Assembly (NCBI GenBank): GCA_945866505.1
Contig: CAMBHH010000193.1
Coordinates: forward strand, 1-6,396
Direction of reading: 5' to 3'
From: Flavobacterium psychrophilum
Lineage (GTDB): Bacteria > Bacteroidota > Bacteroidia > Flavobacteriales > Flavobacteriaceae
Length of the DNA stretch: 6,396 nucleotides
The translations under genes were made by a program, and so were the position numbers. The notes under the pieces are model-generated. The model ran no database searches. It saw nothing but the letters and a program-made list of their open reading frames with translations, and was not told the DNA's origin. This document shows, one piece after another, positions 1-6,012 of the stretch; position 1 is the stretch's first letter; each line of letters opens with the position of its first letter.

Positions 1-1
1 C

Positions 2-178
2 AAAATTCCAGTTTGTTTTACATTAGATGCTGGTGCCAATGTTCACGTTTTATATCCAGAAAACGTAAAAGAAAACGTTTTGCAATTTATTAAGGGCGAA
101 TTAGTTGGCTATTGTCAAAATGGTCAGTACCTTTGTGACGAAATTGGAACTGGAAGTCAATTGATAATGGATAATTAA
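2..178 (+). CDS. mvaD: Diphosphomevalonate decarboxylase, C-terminal 58 residues (5' end outside window)
   Basis: This open frame enters from the left edge and ends at TAA 176-178. The visible tail contains TLDAGANVHVLYPEN, which matches the C-terminal 'DAGxN' segment of diphosphomevalonate decarboxylases (GHMP fold). By family knowledge the enzyme converts mevalonate 5-diphosphate to isopentenyl diphosphate with ATP in the cytoplasm, the last step of the mevalonate pathway. The assignment is supported by the mevalonate-kinase-like and prenyltransferase genes downstream. The end is odd: after GTGS the last six residues (QLIMDN) and the stop are encoded inside a repeat that continues to the next gene, so the original C-terminus may have been replaced by inserted sequence (inference). 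The catalytic part lies outside the window. Confidence 0.82.
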   Translation, partial: KIPVCFTLDAGANVHVLYPENVKENVLQFIKGELVGYCQNGQYLCDEIGTGSQLIMDN

Positions 179-192
179 CAATTGATAATTAT
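156..192 (+). repeat. Left terminal repeat of the four-helix-bundle cassette
   Basis: Bases 177-192 (AACAATTGATAATTAT) are an exact reverse complement of 538-553, giving a 16-bp perfect inverted repeat around the small gene. The 11-mer CAATTGATAAT occurs twice here, at 158-168 and 179-189, 21 bases apart. TCAATTG 157-163 can also pair with CAATTGA 179-185 as a local hairpin. The repeat covers the last codons and stop of mvaD and reaches into the next gene's ATG. Some similarity could come from AT richness, but 16 exact bases plus the internal repeat make that unlikely. Confidence 0.72.
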
Positions 193-541
193 GGAGAAGA
201 AGAATATTATCAAAGAAAAATCATTTTTATTTGCAATTGAAATAGTTGGTCTATTTAAAGTTTTAGCTGATAGAAAAGAGTTCGTTCTTTCTCGACAATT
301 GTTACGTTCAGGAACTTCAATTGGAGCAAATGTTAGAGAAGCGGAACAGGCACAAAGCAAAGCAGATTTTATTCATAAACTTTCCATTTCTTTAAAAGAA
401 GCAAACGAGACAGAATATTGGTTAGAATTATTATTTGAAACTCAATATATTTCAGAATCAGAGTTTCTAAATTTGAAACCAAAAATAATTGAATTATTAA
501 AATTGTTAACTAGCATAATTAATACCTCTAAAATTAAATAA
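191..541 (+). CDS. Four-helix-bundle protein (S23 / 23S rRNA intervening-sequence family)
   Basis: This 116-residue protein has the family's signature stretch: SRQLLRSGTSIGANVREAEQ (residues 34-53), then SKADFIHKLSISLKEANETE (56-75) and a YWLELL turn into the third helix. Length and an all-helical, charged pattern fit the family (usually about 115-130 residues). Members were first seen as ORFs inside intervening sequences of bacterial 23S rRNA and also occur as stand-alone genes in Bacteroidota; the fold is shared with Avd of diversity-generating retroelements. The molecular function is unknown. I chose ATG 191 over an in-frame TTG at 182, because 182 lies inside the repeat and adds only three residues. 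The gene interrupts the mevalonate cluster between mvaD and the kinase, has no clear ribosome binding site, and is bounded by inverted repeats. Confidence 0.88.
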   Translation: MEKKNIIKEKSFLFAIEIVGLFKVLADRKEFVLSRQLLRSGTSIGANVREAEQAQSKADFIHKLSISLKEANETEYWLELLFETQYISESEFLNLKPKIIELLKLLTSIINTSKIK

Positions 542-564
542 TTATCAATTGTTCATTGTCAATT
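538..564 (+). repeat. Right terminal repeat of the four-helix-bundle cassette
   Basis: Bases 538-553 (ATAATTATCAATTGTT) are the exact reverse complement of 177-192. The stretch continues to 564 with a second TCAATT (545-550 and 559-564) and a weak local stem AATTG 547-551 / CAATT 560-564. Looser complementarity to the left side can be followed almost to the next start codon at 577. The repeat includes the stop codon of the bundle gene (539-541), so both its boundaries are formed by repeat sequence. In RNA the two arms could form a long stem enclosing the whole ORF. Confidence 0.72.
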
Positions 565-576
565 ATAAATTAATAT

Positions 577-1515
577 ATGAAAGGACCTTTATTTTACTCA
601 AAAATATTACTCTTTGGCGAATACGGAATTATTCGCGACTCGAAAGGCTTGTCTATTCCTTATAATTTTTATAATGGTGCTTTGAAAAGAGAAGCAAATC
701 CATCAAGCGAAGCCATAAAATCAAACGAAAATTTAAAACGTTTTGTATCCCATTTGGAAACTTTACAAAGCGAACAATCGGAATTAGTTACTTTCGATTT
801 AGCGACTCTAAAAAATGATGTCGAAAGTGGGATGTTTTTTGACTCTAGTATTCCGCAAGGGTATGGTGTGGGAAGCAGTGGTGCATTAGTTGCAGCTATT
901 TACGATAAATACGCCCAAAACAAAATCACCGTTCTCGAAAATCTAACCCGTGAAAAATTATTGCAACTCAAAACTATTTTCTCCCAAATGGAGTCTTTTT
1001 TCCACGGAAAAAGCTCTGGTTTGGATCCTCTAAATAGTTATTTGAGCATTCCTATTTTAATCAATTCCAAGGACAATATCGAGGCAACGGGAATTCCAAC
1101 ACAAAGTTTGGAGGGAACTGGAGCTGTGTTTTTGATAGATTCAGGAATTGTGGGTGAAACGGCTCCGATGGTGAATATTTTTATGGAAAAACTGAAAGAT
1201 CAAGGTTTCAGAAAAATGTTGAAATCGCAATTCATAAAACACACCGATGCTTGTGTCGAGAACTTCTTGGGTGGCGATATGAAGTCATTGTTTGCGAACA
1301 CTAAAAAATTATCGAAAGTCGTTTTGAATAACTTTAAACCAATGATTCCAGAACAATTTCATGGCATTTGGCAAGAAGGAATTGATACAAACGATTATTA
1401 CCTTAAACTTTGTGGTTCTGGTGGAGGTGGTTACATCCTCGGGTTTACGCAAGATTTAGAAAAAGCAAAATTAGCTTTGAAAGATTATAAGCTAGAAGTA
1501 GTTTATCAATTTTAA
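577..1515 (+). CDS. GHMP kinase, mevalonate-kinase-like
   Basis: The 312-residue protein has all three GHMP-kinase motifs: an N-terminal KILLFGEYGIIR (9-20), the phosphate-binding loop PQGYGVGSSGALVAA (93-107), and the C-terminal glycine-rich KLCGSGGGGYILGF (277-290). HGKSSGLDP (143-151) resembles the HGxPSGxD motif of mevalonate kinase, making D150 the likely catalytic aspartate. The usual GEH near the N-terminus reads GEY here. The expected reaction is ATP-dependent phosphorylation of mevalonate in the cytoplasm, though phosphomevalonate kinase activity cannot be excluded from motifs alone. Its place between mvaD and a UbiA prenyltransferase supports an isoprenoid role. The bundle-gene cassette separates it from mvaD and ends just upstream of its start, so that insertion may supply its translation-initiation region. 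Confidence 0.78.
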   Translation: MKGPLFYSKILLFGEYGIIRDSKGLSIPYNFYNGALKREANPSSEAIKSNENLKRFVSHLETLQSEQSELVTFDLATLKNDVESGMFFDSSIPQGYGVGSSGALVAAIYDKYAQNKITVLENLTREKLLQLKTIFSQMESFFHGKSSGLDPLNSYLSIPILINSKDNIEATGIPTQSLEGTGAVFLIDSGIVGETAPMVNIFMEKLKDQGFRKMLKSQFIKHTDACVENFLGGDMKSLFANTKKLSKVVLNNFKPMIPEQFHGIWQEGIDTNDYYLKLCGSGGGGYILGFTQDLEKAKLALKDYKLEVVYQF

Positions 1516-1516
1516 A

Positions 1517-2437
1517 ATGCTAAGCCGAAAGAACAAAATAATCGTGATGAAATTCATCAGTTTGTTCTCTGTGATTAGGGGTTACAATATTCCGATAATA
1601 ATTTTGGCTCAATATCTTTCGGCGATATTCATTCTAGCACCTGAAAAAAGAGCTTTATCCGTCCTATTAGATTTCGATTTATTTATTATTGTTTTTGCTT
1701 CTTCATTGACTATTGCATCGGGATATATTATCAATAATTTTTATGATACTAAGAAAGATTTAATCAATCGACCTAACAAGTCGATGCTTGATAGATTGGT
1801 CAGCCAAAAAACAAAGTTACAGGTCTATTTTTCTCTCAATTTTATCGTTGCATTGTTAGCCATAATCGTTTCTTGGCGTGCTTTTTTATTTTTTTCGACC
1901 TATATTTTCTTGATTTGGTATTATTCACACAGAATCAAAAAATACCCATTTATTGGTAATTTGACATCAGCATTTCTGTCGGTTTTGCCATTTTTCGCCA
2001 TTCTACTATATTACAAAAACTTTTATGAAGTGATTTTTGGTCACGCTACATTCCTATTTTTATTACTCTTGATTCGGGAAATGATCAAAGATTTAGAAAA
2101 CATTAAAGGAGACTTGGCAAACGATTACAAAACCATTCCAATTATTTACGGCGAAATTGTGTCTAAGAAAATAATTACATTTTTATCCGTATCAACCATC
2201 ATTCCCGTTTATGTTTTAATCGAAATTTTTGATGTGGGTTATATGGATATTTATTTTTATACTTGCCTCATTATTTTGATTTTCTTCCTGCAATACCTTT
2301 GGAAATCAAATAGAAAAGCACAATTTATTCTACTTCACAACGTAATAAAATTCCTAATTGTAGCAGGCGTATTTAGCATTATTCTGATCAATCCAAGCGT
2401 GTTATGGCACGGAAAAAGGTTGTTAGAAACTATATGA
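1517..2437 (+). CDS. UbiA-family membrane prenyltransferase (geranylgeranylglycerol-phosphate geranylgeranyltransferase-like)
   Basis: The 306-residue protein is very hydrophobic, with about eight or nine membrane segments (roughly 22-40, 55-74, 106-122, 124-138, 152-167, 174-190, 219-240, 246-262, 276-292). It carries both UbiA metal/diphosphate motifs: NNFYDTKKD (73-81, N73-x3-D77-x3-D81) and KDLENIKGD (191-199, with D192, E194 and D199). The family transfers a prenyl chain from prenyl diphosphate to an acceptor inside the membrane. In flavobacteria genes of this type beside mevalonate genes are commonly labelled as digeranylgeranylglyceryl-phosphate synthase-like; the true acceptor cannot be read from sequence, and a quinone or other lipid remains possible. 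The ATG follows the kinase stop by one base, so the two are almost certainly co-transcribed and possibly translationally coupled. An alternative ATG at 1547 would remove ten residues without touching a motif. Confidence 0.83.
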   Translation: MLSRKNKIIVMKFISLFSVIRGYNIPIIILAQYLSAIFILAPEKRALSVLLDFDLFIIVFASSLTIASGYIINNFYDTKKDLINRPNKSMLDRLVSQKTKLQVYFSLNFIVALLAIIVSWRAFLFFSTYIFLIWYYSHRIKKYPFIGNLTSAFLSVLPFFAILLYYKNFYEVIFGHATFLFLLLLIREMIKDLENIKGDLANDYKTIPIIYGEIVSKKIITFLSVSTIIPVYVLIEIFDVGYMDIYFYTCLIILIFFLQYLWKSNRKAQFILLHNVIKFLIVAGVFSIILINPSVLWHGKRLLETI

Positions 2438-2606
2438 TCGTAAATTCTTCAATAAAGTAAATTAGTAGATCCTCTCACTATTAATGACTTATAATACTGA
2501 AATTAATTATAGGAATCTGTGAACGAAATTGATTGTATTTTATGCTGCAAAAGGCATTCACATTTAAAATAAATTTCTCAAATGTTCCTCTATTTCGGCA
2601 AGATTG

Positions 2607-2614
2607 TATCTTTG
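2607..2614 (+). promoter_or_regulatory. Bacteroidota -7 promoter box (TATCTTTG) of the TatD gene
   Basis: TATCTTTG is an exact match to the Bacteroidota primary-sigma -7 consensus TAnnTTTG and lies 18 bases before the ATG at 2633. Transcription would begin around 2620, giving a leader of about a dozen bases. That excludes the upstream in-frame ATG at 2582 as start, because it lies before the promoter. No good -33 TTG is visible at the usual distance. This marks the TatD gene as a transcription unit separate from the mevalonate cluster. Confidence 0.65.
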
Positions 2615-2632
2615 CTCGAAATCAAGCTTGAT

Positions 2633-3400
2633 ATGACAATCACCGACACGCACACCCATTTATATTCCACCGAATTTGACGACGATCGTAATGAAGTGAT
2701 TCAACGTGCCATTGCTGTTGGAGTATCGCGATTCTTTATACCTGCAATCGATTCAACTTTTACGCAAGCGATGTATGATTTGGAAAAAGATTATCCTGCA
2801 AACGTTTTTTTAATGATGGGTTTGCATCCCACACACGTCAAAGACAATTATCTTGATGAATTACAACATGTCGAGGAAGAATTGGCTAAAAGAAAATTTG
2901 TTGCCATTGGCGAAATTGGAATCGATTTGTATTGGGATAAAACGCATTTGCAGCATCAAAAAGAAGCTTTCAGGAAACAAATTCAGTTGGCTAAGCACTA
3001 TAACTTACCCATCGTGATACATTGCCGCGAAGCTTTCGACGAAATATTTGAAATTTTGGAAGAAGAAAAATCGCCTACTCTATTCGGGATTTTTCATTGT
3101 TTTTCGGGAACTTATGAGCAAGCATTACAAGCTATATCGTACAATATGAAACTGGGAATAGGCGGAGTGGTAACTTTCAAAAATGGAAAAATAAACCAAT
3201 TTTTAAATCACATCGATTTGAAGCATATTGTACTAGAAACTGATTCTCCTTATTTGGCACCAGTACCGTTTCGTGGAAAACGCAACGAAAGTAGTTATCT
3301 CTCAAATGTGATGGGTAAATTATCTGAAATATATAATTTGCAGCAAGAGGAAATTGCACTAATCACCACCGCAAATTCTAAGGACATATTTGGGATTTAA
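2633..3400 (+). CDS. TatD-family metal-dependent hydrolase (putative Mg-dependent DNase)
   Basis: The 255-residue protein has the TatD metal-site set in order: DTHTHL with H7 and H9, AIGEIGIDLYW with E94, VIHCRE with H130, IFHCFSGT with H155, and LETDSPYLAP with D204. Length is normal for the YcfH/TatD type (about 250-265). By family knowledge these are cytoplasmic TIM-barrel metalloenzymes with exonuclease/DNase activity reported for E. coli TatD; the physiological substrate of most homologs is uncertain. The start is set at 2633 because TITDTHTH is the natural N-terminus and the promoter box at 2607-2614 lies just upstream; the longer frame from 2582 would add 17 atypical residues. Gaps of 195 and 63 bases to its neighbours suggest a stand-alone gene. 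Confidence 0.88.
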   Translation: MTITDTHTHLYSTEFDDDRNEVIQRAIAVGVSRFFIPAIDSTFTQAMYDLEKDYPANVFLMMGLHPTHVKDNYLDELQHVEEELAKRKFVAIGEIGIDLYWDKTHLQHQKEAFRKQIQLAKHYNLPIVIHCREAFDEIFEILEEEKSPTLFGIFHCFSGTYEQALQAISYNMKLGIGGVVTFKNGKINQFLNHIDLKHIVLETDSPYLAPVPFRGKRNESSYLSNVMGKLSEIYNLQQEEIALITTANSKDIFGI

Positions 3401-3421
3401 CAATGTTATTATATAACTTTA
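3389..3421 (+). promoter_or_regulatory. Possible promoter of the acyltransferase-ansA pair
   Basis: TTTG at 3389-3392 followed after 21 bases by TAACTTTA (3414-3421) resembles the Bacteroidota -33 / -7 arrangement, with one mismatch in the final base of TAnnTTTG. It overlaps the 3' end of the TatD gene and would give a leader of about 35 bases before ATG 3464. In AT-rich DNA such a near match can arise by chance. Confidence 0.35.
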
Positions 3422-3463
3422 GGTTTTTTTTTGTTCATTTGTCAAACTTAATGGATTACCAAA

Positions 3464-4600
3464 ATGAAGAGATTTGATGCCATACGGCCGTTTTATGATA
3501 CTGAAATAAATAAAGGCATTTTAAAAGTCATAGATCACCCTATGATGAAAGCATTAATGAACTTTTGTTTTCCGAAAGTTGATGATGAAATTTGGAAAGA
3601 GCAACTCAAAAAAACCCACTCCATACGTGATTTTCAGTGTAATTTTATTTATTATGGTGTAAAGCAAGTATTGGAAAAAAGCTCTGATGGCTTAACCACC
3701 TCTGGTTTTGAAAAATTAGATAATAACACACCATACCTCTATATTTCCAATCATCGCGATATTGTTTTAGACACTACTCTATTGAATGCTAGTTTGTTTG
3801 AACACGGAAAATTGATGACTTCTTCTGCTATTGGAGATAATTTAGTCAAAAAATCTTTTTTAAGAACATTGGCCAAATTAAACCGTAATTTTTTGGTACA
3901 GCGCGGGCTTTCCCCTCGAGAATTGCTGGTTAGCTCTAAATTACTTTCCGAATATATGGCTCAGCTTTTGTTGCATGAAAATCGCTCTGTTTGGATTGCT
4001 CAGCGTGAAGGAAGAACCAAGGATGGAAATGACAAAACGAATGCAGGAGTTTTGAAAATGATAGGAATGGCATCTGACGAGCCTCACTTAATGGATTATT
4101 TCAAAAAAATAAAGATAATTCCAGTCTCTATTTCTTATGAATATGACCCAACCGATGCTTTAAAAATGCCTCAATTAATGGCAGAGTCCAATAACGAAAT
4201 TTATATTAAAGAAAAAAACGAAGACATAACAACATTGTTAAGTGGTATAATTGGCCAAAAGAAAAGAATTCATATCCATATTGGAGATGTTCTCGAAACC
4301 GACATAGATCATATTAAGGTCAATTTTGATACTTCTAACAAACAAATTTTAGCCTTAGCACAAGTAATTGATGATTCAATATTAAACAATTATAAATTAT
4401 GGCCTACTAATTATATTGCTTATGATATTTTGAATAAAACCAACACCTATTCACACTTGTACACCGAAAATGAAAAATCAATTTTTGAAAGAAGACTCGA
4501 ATTACGAATAGATCATGAGCATCCTGTTGCAAAACAGGGTTTTTTAGATATGTATGCCAATCCAGTTGTCAATAAGTTAAAATACGAAAATGTTAGCTAA
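3464..4600 (+). CDS. Glycerolipid acyltransferase, PlsB/PlsC superfamily
   Basis: The 378-residue protein shows the four acyltransferase blocks. Block I is YISNHRDIVLD (93-103) with catalytic H97; block II is NFLVQRG (142-148); block III is WIAQREGRTKDG (177-188) with the E182-G183-R184 core; block IV is IIPVSISYE (218-226). Blocks III and IV resemble PlsB more than short PlsC proteins. The likely reaction is acyl transfer to glycerol-3-phosphate or lysophosphatidate at the inner membrane in phospholipid synthesis, but the acceptor is not decided by sequence. There is no clear membrane segment. The block I spacing is unusual: five residues lie between H97 and D103 instead of four. About 90 residues after the core are of unassigned function. 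ansA overlaps its last 11 bases, implying co-transcription. Confidence 0.78.
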   Translation: MKRFDAIRPFYDTEINKGILKVIDHPMMKALMNFCFPKVDDEIWKEQLKKTHSIRDFQCNFIYYGVKQVLEKSSDGLTTSGFEKLDNNTPYLYISNHRDIVLDTTLLNASLFEHGKLMTSSAIGDNLVKKSFLRTLAKLNRNFLVQRGLSPRELLVSSKLLSEYMAQLLLHENRSVWIAQREGRTKDGNDKTNAGVLKMIGMASDEPHLMDYFKKIKIIPVSISYEYDPTDALKMPQLMAESNNEIYIKEKNEDITTLLSGIIGQKKRIHIHIGDVLETDIDHIKVNFDTSNKQILALAQVIDDSILNNYKLWPTNYIAYDILNKTNTYSHLYTENEKSIFERRLELRIDHEHPVAKQGFLDMYANPVVNKLKYENVS

Positions 4601-5618
4601 AGCCAAAATTCTTTTAATTTATACCGGTGGAACGATAGGTATGATGAAAGATTTTGAAACTGGGGCACTCAAGACTTTTAATTTCAGTAAATTACTGCAA
4701 AAAATCCCTGAATTAAAACAATTAGATTGTGATATCGAAACAGTTTCTTTTAAAAAGCCAATCGATTCTTCTACAATTAATCCCGAAAAGTGGGCTGAAA
4801 TTGCGACAATCATCGAAGATACTTATGACAATTTTGATGGATTTGTTGTGCTTCACGGATCTGACACCATGTCTTATTCTGCATCAGCATTGAGTTTTAT
4901 GCTCGAAAATTTGTCAAAACCGGTAATATTTACCGGATCACAATTACCCATAGGAGATTTAAGAACAGATGCAAAGGAAAATCTAATTACCGCTATTCAA
5001 ATTGCGTCTTTACAGATAGATGACAAACCTGCAATAAACGAAGTGTGCTTGTATTTTGAATACAAATTGTATAGAGGCAACCGAACCACAAAAATAAATT
5101 CAGAAAACTTTAAGGCTTTTATTTCACCTAATTATCCCACTTTAATCGAATCAGGAGTTCATTTGAAAACCTTTCCAGAGTTGTTTTTGCCTAAAACGAG
5201 ATTGAAGAAAGTAAAGGTTCATAAAAACTTGGAAAATAATGTTGTGATTGTAAAGATGTTTCCCGGAATTAGCGAGGCGGTTTTATCAGCTATTTTTTCA
5301 ATACCAGAACTAAAAGGTGTCATTTTAGAAACCTACGGCGCTGGAAATGCACCTACCGAAGATTGGTTTTTAGCCCTTCTGAAAAATGGAATTGATAGAG
5401 GTTTGCAAATTGTAAATGTTACCCAATGTTCCATTGGTAGTGTCACAATGGGAAAATATGAAACCAGCTCAGCAATGAAAGAAATTGGAGTGATTTCGGG
5501 TAAAGATATTACTACCGAAGCAGCTATAACTAAATTAATGTATTTGTTGGGAATGAATGTTTCGCCAACTATTTTCAAAACAATATTCGAAACTTCGTTG
5601 CGAGGAGAAATTTCATAA
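4590..5618 (+). CDS. ansA: Type I (cytoplasmic) L-asparaginase
   Basis: The 342-residue protein aligns closely by eye with E. coli AnsA. It has YTGGTIGM (11-18) with the nucleophile equivalent T15, VLHGSDTMSYSASALSFML (87-105) with S91/D92 in place of Thr-Asp, FTGSQLP (114-120), LYRGNRTTK (160-168) with K168, YGAGNAP (249-255), VTQCSIG (277-283) and a final LRGE. It hydrolyses L-asparagine to aspartate and ammonia; with no signal peptide it acts in the cytoplasm. The start is firm because the distance from Met to the TGGT motif equals that of E. coli AnsA. Two points stand out: the catalytic Thr91 equivalent is Ser, and the allosteric Arg240 equivalent is Glu247. The 11-base overlap with the acyltransferase suggests coupled translation, with no obvious metabolic link. 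Confidence 0.92.
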   Translation: MLAKAKILLIYTGGTIGMMKDFETGALKTFNFSKLLQKIPELKQLDCDIETVSFKKPIDSSTINPEKWAEIATIIEDTYDNFDGFVVLHGSDTMSYSASALSFMLENLSKPVIFTGSQLPIGDLRTDAKENLITAIQIASLQIDDKPAINEVCLYFEYKLYRGNRTTKINSENFKAFISPNYPTLIESGVHLKTFPELFLPKTRLKKVKVHKNLENNVVIVKMFPGISEAVLSAIFSIPELKGVILETYGAGNAPTEDWFLALLKNGIDRGLQIVNVTQCSIGSVTMGKYETSSAMKEIGVISGKDITTEAAITKLMYLLGMNVSPTIFKTIFETSLRGEIS

Positions 5619-5679
5619 AAATCAAGTTTTAATTTCCTTTAATCAAATTTTTTCGTGTTATTTGCAGCCTCAAATAAAT

Positions 5680-5764
5680 AGAGAGGTGGCCGAGTGGCTG
5701 AAGGCGCACGCTTGGAAAGCGTGTATAGGGCAACTTATCGAGGGTTCGAATCCCTTCCTCTCTG
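5680..5764 (+). tRNA. tRNA-Ser (anticodon GGA)
   Basis: The cloverleaf folds fully. Acceptor AGAGAGG 5680-5686 pairs with CCTCTCT 5757-5763, with discriminator G5764. The D arm is GCC/GGC. The anticodon stem is CACGC 5707-5711 / GCGTG 5719-5723 with loop TTGGAAA and anticodon GGA at 5714-5716, reading UCC/UCU serine codons. A 16-base variable region (5724-5739) marks a class II tRNA, and the T arm GAGGG-TTCGAAT-CCCTT closes 5740-5756. The 3' CCA is not encoded (CTG follows). A partial -7 box (TTTG at 5661-5664, upstream half not matching) lies 16 bases before the gene. It begins 61 bases after ansA. An integrase gene starts 248 bases downstream, so the 3' half of this tRNA is the likely attachment site. 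Confidence 0.97.
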
Positions 5765-5787
5765 CTGATTATTTCAAAAATCCTATC

Positions 5788-5823
5788 AAAACCCTTTAAA
5801 TCGTATGATTTAGAGGGTTTTTT
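5788..5823 (+). terminator. Intrinsic terminator after tRNA-Ser
   Basis: AAACCCTTTAAATC (5789-5802) pairs with GATTTAGAGGGTTT (5807-5820) around a GTAT loop, with a single T-G wobble, and the 3' arm runs into six Ts (5818-5823) followed by ATTTT. This is a strong rho-independent terminator 24 bases after the tRNA. It should end the tRNA transcript and shield it from the integrase unit. If the element's core site lies in the tRNA 3' end, the terminator was brought by the element. Confidence 0.88.
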
Positions 5824-5878
5824 ATTTTACTCCCTATCCAAATTATTCATAGTTTCTCAGTCTAAAGGGGTACAATTC

Positions 5879-5919
5879 GGGGCACTTTAAAATTCAAAAA
5901 TATTGTGCCCCTACCTTTG
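5879..5919 (+). promoter_or_regulatory. Integrase promoter with inverted-repeat candidate operator
   Basis: GGGGCAC (5879-5885) and GTGCCCC (5905-5911) form a perfect 7-bp inverted repeat 19 bases apart in an otherwise AT-rich stretch. The right arm directly abuts TACCTTTG (5912-5919), an exact Bacteroidota -7 box TAnnTTTG. Transcription would start near 5926 and run into the integrase at 6013. The centre-to-centre distance of the arms is about 26 bases, and the position between the -33 and -7 regions suits a protein binding site that controls integrase expression (inference). No convincing -33 element is seen. Confidence 0.6.
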
Positions 5920-5931
5920 TTAACCCTTTTA

Positions 5932-5964
5932 AAACAAGAGGTTCATTCATTGAACATCTTGTTT
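5932..5964 (+). other. Leader hairpin in the integrase 5' untranslated region
   Basis: AAACAAGAGGTTCA (5932-5945) pairs with TGAACATCTTGTTT (5951-5964) over 14 positions with one G-A mismatch and a five-base loop (TTCAT). It lies between the predicted transcription start (about 5926) and the integrase ATG. A run of seven Ts follows at 5976-5982, 11 bases after the stem, which is too far for a standard terminator. It could act as an attenuator, a translational control element, or a DNA site for integrase or excisionase. Confidence 0.5.
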
Positions 5965-6012
5965 GGTCTTGATAGTTTTTTTAAATTTCTATTAACTTAA
6001 AGGTCACCAATT

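Noticed and set aside
175..360. 61-codon minus-strand frame opposite the four-helix-bundle gene
   Set aside because: Fully overlaps a recognised gene and has no family features.
191..541. Bundle protein as Avd of a diversity-generating retroelement
   Set aside because: Same fold family, but there is no reverse transcriptase, template repeat or variable repeat in the window.
2518..2562. Inverted repeat TGTGAA / TTCACA between the UbiA and TatD genes as a possible terminator
   Set aside because: Only six bases per arm, a long loop and no T-run. No convincing terminator or other element was seen in 2438-2606.
2582..2632. Seventeen-residue N-terminal extension of the TatD protein
   Set aside because: The frame crosses the TATCTTTG promoter box, and the usual TatD N-terminus begins at the ATG at 2633.
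3451..3477. Eight-codon leader ORF (MDYQNEEI) overlapping the acyltransferase start
   Set aside because: Such short frames are common by chance; no hairpin or regulatory codons accompany it.
5333..5578. 81-codon minus-strand frame inside ansA
   Set aside because: Antisense shadow of a strongly conserved asparaginase region; no start signals.
5557..5799. An 80-codon + strand open frame running from the end of ansA across the tRNA
   Set aside because: It overlaps ansA in another frame and its distinctive part (EVAEWLKAHAWKACIG...) is the translated tRNA-Ser sequence, a well-known artefact.
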